The notes beneath the pieces are model-generated. The model ran no database searches, had not been told where the DNA came from, and saw only the letters and a program-made list of their open reading frames with translations. The position numbers were made by a program, and so were the translations under genes. 64,000 nucleotides of DNA, taken from assembly GCA_029237695.1 (NCBI GenBank), contig CM055265.1, positions 214,970,506-215,034,505 of the forward strand, read 5' to 3'. Positions 59,601 to 64,000 of this stretch are shown here, piece by piece. Position 1 is the stretch's first letter. Every line of letters starts with the position of its first letter. This stretch comes from Conchocele bisecta (Eukaryota > Mollusca > Bivalvia > Lucinida > Thyasiridae).

Positions 59601-60640
59601 CCAGAAGCAAGGTTTGGTAAGGGAATATTGAAAAATATCGACCCGTGACTTTATTGTACCGCGGGTATGTGTGATTTAATGAATCGCGTTAATGATGTGA
59701 TGCAAATTTGGTCAAACAATAGGGTGTCGTAAATCAAATGGTGTTGTACAGTGTGGCAGACTGCAGTTTAGCGGGATATAGGTCATTGGTAGGGAAAATG
59801 GGGATTACCGGAACAAGTTGGTTCAGCTTTTTTTTTAAGTATTTCCGATATTTTGCGAGATTTTTTTTGGCGAAGTGAAACTTCTCCTATTCTTGCCACA
59901 AGGGCGGACTTGGACGGGACAAAAGTTGAACATCTGAATAACATTCGAACATGTCCTGCCGTGGTGTAGTAAATGTGTTTGTTTATGTTATTTTTAAACA
60001 TTTGCCCTGGCACTCGGGGAACTGTTTGCACCCGCGGCTACGGCCTAGGGGTATAAAACAGTTTCCTCGTGCCACGGAAAAAAATTACCTACAGTTGGAT
60101 TTGTCAAACCTTCTAAATATAAGTGCATTAGTAAAGATAATTAGTCCATATAGGAGGGAAAGGGGACCCAAAAAAATCACCGACGGTGGTGTTTTAAAAT
60201 TAAATTGGTGTGAATCGTATACCTATTGTGGCAACAGTTGTGTGAGAGATGCAAGAACGTAACGGATTTAGAGATGTCAGCTGTTCAGCGTAGTGGTTTT
60301 TAAACCAGGTACTAGGCATCAATTGTTAAATGAAAGGAACAAATTGTTATTTCGTGGGAAAAAATTAATAAAATATCCATCCTCCCTGCGGGGGGTGCCA
60401 TACAAAGTGGGTTTATGCTCACTCATTGCGCTTGCAATAAAAAAGCCGTGGACAGTATTTTTTTTTATAATAATGACGTTGATGTCATTTAAAACGTTGG
60501 TTCTGCGCCGGGGTGGTAGTCAGCGTGCGATCCTTTCAAATGGCATATATTAGTGATGTCCTGGAGATACTTTTAATGAAAAAATGTAATGAATAATCCC
60601 AACAAATTTGTAAACATGAATTCATCCACATACGCGGTAT
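59601..60640. other. No supported gene; 67-bp hairpin at 60008-60074
   Basis: TGGCACTCGGGGAACTGTTT is mirrored by AAAACAGTTTCCTCGTGCCA around a GC-rich loop. A 103-codon frame (59951-60262) spans the hairpin and is not supported. Confidence 0.5.
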
Positions 60641-60649
60641 ATTAGTTTA

Positions 60650-61410
60650 TGTCGCGCCTGCCGAGGCATTTTGGACCGCAACTTGTCATGAGCATGTAAT
60701 AAAGTAAGCAATCACAAAAAACCATCATAGAAGTGCGAAGTAAAACAAGAAAAAGGGTTTAGGTTTTTTTGAAGAAACTTTTTGGACATAAAATAAATGG
60801 CAAAGGGTTTTGCACAAATCATGTGAGGGTCAAAATGGTCGAAGGTCATGTTAATGGCACACATGGGTGTGTTCAAAAATGCTGACTGTATCAAAGTGAA
60901 CAAACATTGAAGCAATCCATCAAGCAGTATTAATTGATATACGATGATATGAAAGAAAACTTGTACAAAATTTTTAAACTTTTTAAAGCAAAAATTGGCT
61001 ACGTGTTTCCGCAAAAATGTGAAAGATAAAAAAAGGTCGAGTTCATCGTACAACTTTTAAAACTTTTTAAAAGCAAATAAATTGGCTAGTGTTTCCGCAA
61101 AATGTGACGATAAAAACGGTCGTAGGTCATCGTTACAAAACTTTTAAACTTTTTAAAGCAAAAATTGGGCTAGTGTTTCCGCAAAAATGTGAGATAAAAA
61201 ATGGTCGAGGTCATGTTAATGGCAGCACAGCATGAGTGTTTTCCCAAATGCTACATGTATCAAAGTGTCCTAATATTGAAGCAAAGCTGTCAAGTATATT
61301 AGTTATAAATAATGACCTAAAGCTTGTACAAGCTTTGAACTGTTCGGGACGACGACGACGGGAGGACGACGAAGACAACGCGGACGACGACAAAAAAAAG
61401 TGGCGAATAA
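60650..61410 (+). mobile_element. SBE-7: SBE-type head, mixed monomers, GACGACG tail
   Basis: Head GTCGCGCCTGCCGAGGCATT at 60650. A longer unit (60826-60965, with GGTCATGTTAATGGCACA) reappears at 61200-61330. Between them are three units of about 86 bp with TTTAAACTTTTTAAAGCAAA and GTGTTTCCGCAAAAATGTGA. Ends in GGGACGACGACGACGGG and AAAAAAGTGGCG. Confidence 0.65.
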
Positions 61411-61499
61411 AGCAGGCACGACAATGACTGAGCAACTTCATGTCGATGGAAATTAATAAAATGGGAATTACTATGTCCACGAAACTTGTGACAACCAAC

Positions 61500-62350
61500 A
61501 TATGTGAGCTTGACCTGGGCTAGCGGGGGCGGGGAATCGATTGGGTATTTGTTACAGGGCGGGTAGAGGACAATTAAAGCATTTGTGTGAAATATTAAAG
61601 CAGATGAGTACAAGGAAACATAATTATAAGACATGTTGAGGTTCGGAAGGCACAAAGTATGTGACCTTGACCCTGGGCTTAGTGGGGGCGGCAAAAAATG
61701 TTGATTTGTCACAAGGCGGTAGAGGACCATTGGAGCATTGCGTGTGTGAAATGTGAAGCAGATCCGAGCAAGGCAACAGAAACTAGATTTGTCAGTAAGC
61801 GAGGCTTACGGAATACATTGGAGTGGGCCCATGTGCCCCTAAATATGTAAGGAAATACAGGTTATAACATATTTCTCTGATGTTAAGTTTTCTAAATATA
61901 CTAAGTATTTTACCTTGACCATGGGATCAGCTGGGGTTGGACGGTCATGGATTTGGCGCAGCATGGTAGAAGCGCCTTACATGAATGCATGTGTGAAATA
62001 TTAAGCATTTTAGATGAAGGAAATATAAGTTATAACATATTTCTCTGATGTTAAGTTTTGTAAAGAGACTAAGTATCTAACCTTGACCTTGGGATCAGCG
62101 GGGGATGGACGGTCATGGATTTGGCACCGCATGGTAGTAGAGCCGTACAGGAATGCATGTATGAAATATTAAGCATTTTAGATGAAGGAAATAGAAGTTA
62201 TAGTATATTTCTCTGATGTTAAGTTTAGTGACGGATGCACGGACGCACAGACGCACGGACGCACGGACGCACGGACGCACGGATAGCCTGACACCAGTAT
62301 ACCCACCCCACCCCACCCCACCCCCACAACTTGTTGCGTAGGATATAATT
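61500..62350 (+). mobile_element. SBE-4 copy C, head embedded behind GAGCGTTAAGG-type monomers
   Basis: Two units like those at 37870-38100 lead into a head (CTAGATTTGTCAGTAAGCG at 61785) that starts in mid-monomer. SBE-4 units follow, then an exceptionally long GGACGCAC tract (62225-62285) and the tail AGTATACCCACCCC/GTAGGATATAATT. Confidence 0.7.
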
Positions 62351-62512
62351 ATAAGCCACTTATTCGAGCGTTAAGGGTTAGTGACAGACAGATGGACAGA
62401 TGGACTTTTTGGATATTTCTTTTGTTTTCTAGGTACCCAATACATATATTTTCTATTGTTCCAAGTACCCAACAAGAAACGGACAGGTGGGGATTATATA
62501 TTGTACGTTAAT

Positions 62513-63894
62513 TTAAAGGTACATGCCCACTCAGTAGGCACAACATGTTCTTTATATCAGAGACATCATGTTCTGGCAAAATAAACATTCATTCACCATT
62601 ACCACACGTAAAGATTGGCATTATTATACATTTTATATCAGACCTGAATTTCTACACTGATATCAGGGACGATAACCGTGTTTCCTTAAAATGTTAATGG
62701 ACATTATTATTTATTCTCTGAATTTTGTTTTTTTGATGTGCAATGGATCATATTTTAAAATCTGTCAAAAATATTATTTTTTCAGGCGACACATTTAATT
62801 AGTATAAATAATTAAAACATAGCATACCTCATTTGCATATTAAACTAGATTGGTCAGTAAACGAGGCTTATGGAATACCCCCGCGTGGGCCCATGTACCC
62901 CTAAATACGCAAACAAAAATCCAAGCGGGTGGGCTTGTGACCTTGACTCTGGGCACGAACGTGAATTTGTCACACGGTGGTAGAGGTCCATTGGAGCAAT
63001 GCGTGTGTGAAATGTGAAGCAGATCCGAAGAAGGAAATAAAAGTTATAACCAATTTATCTCATGCTAAGTTTTGTAAAGAGACTAAGTATGTGGGGATTA
63101 GTCACAGCATGATAGTAGAGACTTAGAGGAATGTATGCATGCAACATTAAGAATTTTCGATGAAAGAAATAGAAGTTATAACATATTTCTCCGATATTAA
63201 GTTTTGTAAAGAGACTAAGTTTGTCACCTTGACCTTGGGATCAGCCGTGTTTGGATGGTCGTAGGTTTGTTACAGCATAATAGTACAACCTTAGAGGAAT
63301 GCACAAGTGAAATATTAAGAATTTTCAATGAAGGAAATAGCAGTTATAACTTATTTCTCTAATGTTAAGTTTTGTAAAGAGACCAAGTATTTGACCTTGA
63401 CCTTGGGATCAGCGGGGGTTGTACGGTCGTGGATTTGGCACAGCATGGTAGTAGAGCCTTACAGGAATGCATGTGTGAAATATTAATCATTTTAGATGAA
63501 GGAAATAGAAGTTATAACAATATTTCTCTGATATTAAATTTTGTAAACAGACAAAGTATTTGACCTTGGGATCAGCGGGGGTTGGACGATCGTGGATTTG
63601 GCACAGCATGGTAGTAGAGCCTTACAGAAATGCATGTGTGAAATAGCATGAATTGGGTATTAAGCATTTTCGTATGAAGGATAGAAGTTATAACAATATT
63701 TATCTGATGTTAAGTTTAGTGACGGACAACCTGACTCCAGTATACCCCCATAACTCGTTGCGGGGGTATAATGATGATATCTGTATAGCGGTCACTCATA
63801 ATTTTTAGAACTGGTGGAATAGTGACACAATTATACACTTATTTAATTCCTATAAAGAACATCCTGTGCCTAATGGGTGGGCATGTACCTTTAA
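62513..63894. mobile_element. MITE-C with TTAA duplications, carrying an SBE-4 insertion
   Basis: TTAA at 62513-62516 and 63891-63894. Just inside, AGGTACATGCCCACTCAG and its near reverse complement GGTGGGCATGTACCT form the start of ~40-bp inverted ends that continue through TATAAAGAACAT. TTAA targets and AGGT..ACCT-type ends fit piggyBac-like MITEs (inference). SBE-4 copy D occupies 62842-63772. Confidence 0.8.
62842..63772 (+). mobile_element. SBE-4 copy D, nested in MITE-C
   Basis: Head CTAGATTGGTCAGTAAACG, GGGCCCATGTACCCCTAAAT, about five ~165-bp monomers with TTTGACCTTGACCTTGGG, then GTGACGGACAACCTGACTCC and the hairpin GTATACCCCCATAACTCG/TTGCGGGGGTATAA. Confidence 0.85.
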
Positions 63895-64000
63895 TATTGC
63901 CTGCTGATCTCTGAACATAGCCGCCGGACACACAGGTTGAAGTAACGAACCAAGGTATATACATACATTAAATATACAAAAAATCATCAATCAGTGAACA

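Overview
The window is eukaryotic nuclear DNA: AT-rich, with no bacterial gene layout and no intact protein-coding gene I can defend. Arrays of roughly 150-180 bp monomers carrying a GACCTTGACCTTGGG box, (ACGG)n tracts next to hairpin termini, many small fold-back elements and AGGGAGATAACT-type repeats together suggest a marine bivalve mollusc (inference from repeat style; species not determined). Most open frames are by-products of tandem repeats.

Layout. 1-9 kb: minisatellites, a duplicated 0.4 kb segment, one complete satellite-bearing element (SBE), a retroposon copy with target duplication, and small fold-back elements. 9.3-17.3 kb: two copies of one SBE family with 167 bp monomers, separated by a decayed DIRS-like retrotransposon remnant (minus strand); the second copy carries a nested palindromic insertion. 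18.2-19.2 kb: a probable solo LTR. 19.4-21.1 kb: two short arrays. 21.3-26.5 kb: a 5.2 kb unit with imperfect long inverted termini enclosing a broken gene for a protein with an acidic nuclease-like core and a CXC-type cysteine tail; this is the most gene-like object here. 26.6-28.9 kb: a related inverted-repeat element without a gene, filled with other insertions. 29-32.7 kb: an array, a fold-back element split by a retroposon with a perfect 15 bp target duplication, and MITEs. 34517-35016: a 500-N assembly gap. 35.9-42.5 kb: three large SBEs. 44.5-46.2 kb: a 40 bp AT-rich satellite split by a TTAA-targeting MITE. 46-53 kb: mostly unannotatable AT-rich DNA plus MITE fragments. 53.6-58.4 kb: a poly-G-bearing tandem repeat and indel-rich arrays. 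59.1-59.6 kb: two adjacent tRNA-derived SINEs. 60.6-63.9 kb: further SBEs, one inserted into a second TTAA-type MITE.

The main theme is transposition in layers. At least seven SBE families share one plan (head, tandem monomers, ACGG-type tract, hairpin tail) although their monomers differ; the shared core of the monomers is the TGACCTTGA box, which reads on the other strand as TCAAGGTCA, a classical extended nuclear-receptor half-site. Comparisons of filled and empty sites inside this window define several insertion boundaries. Family names SBE-1 to SBE-7 and MITE-A to MITE-C are my own labels.
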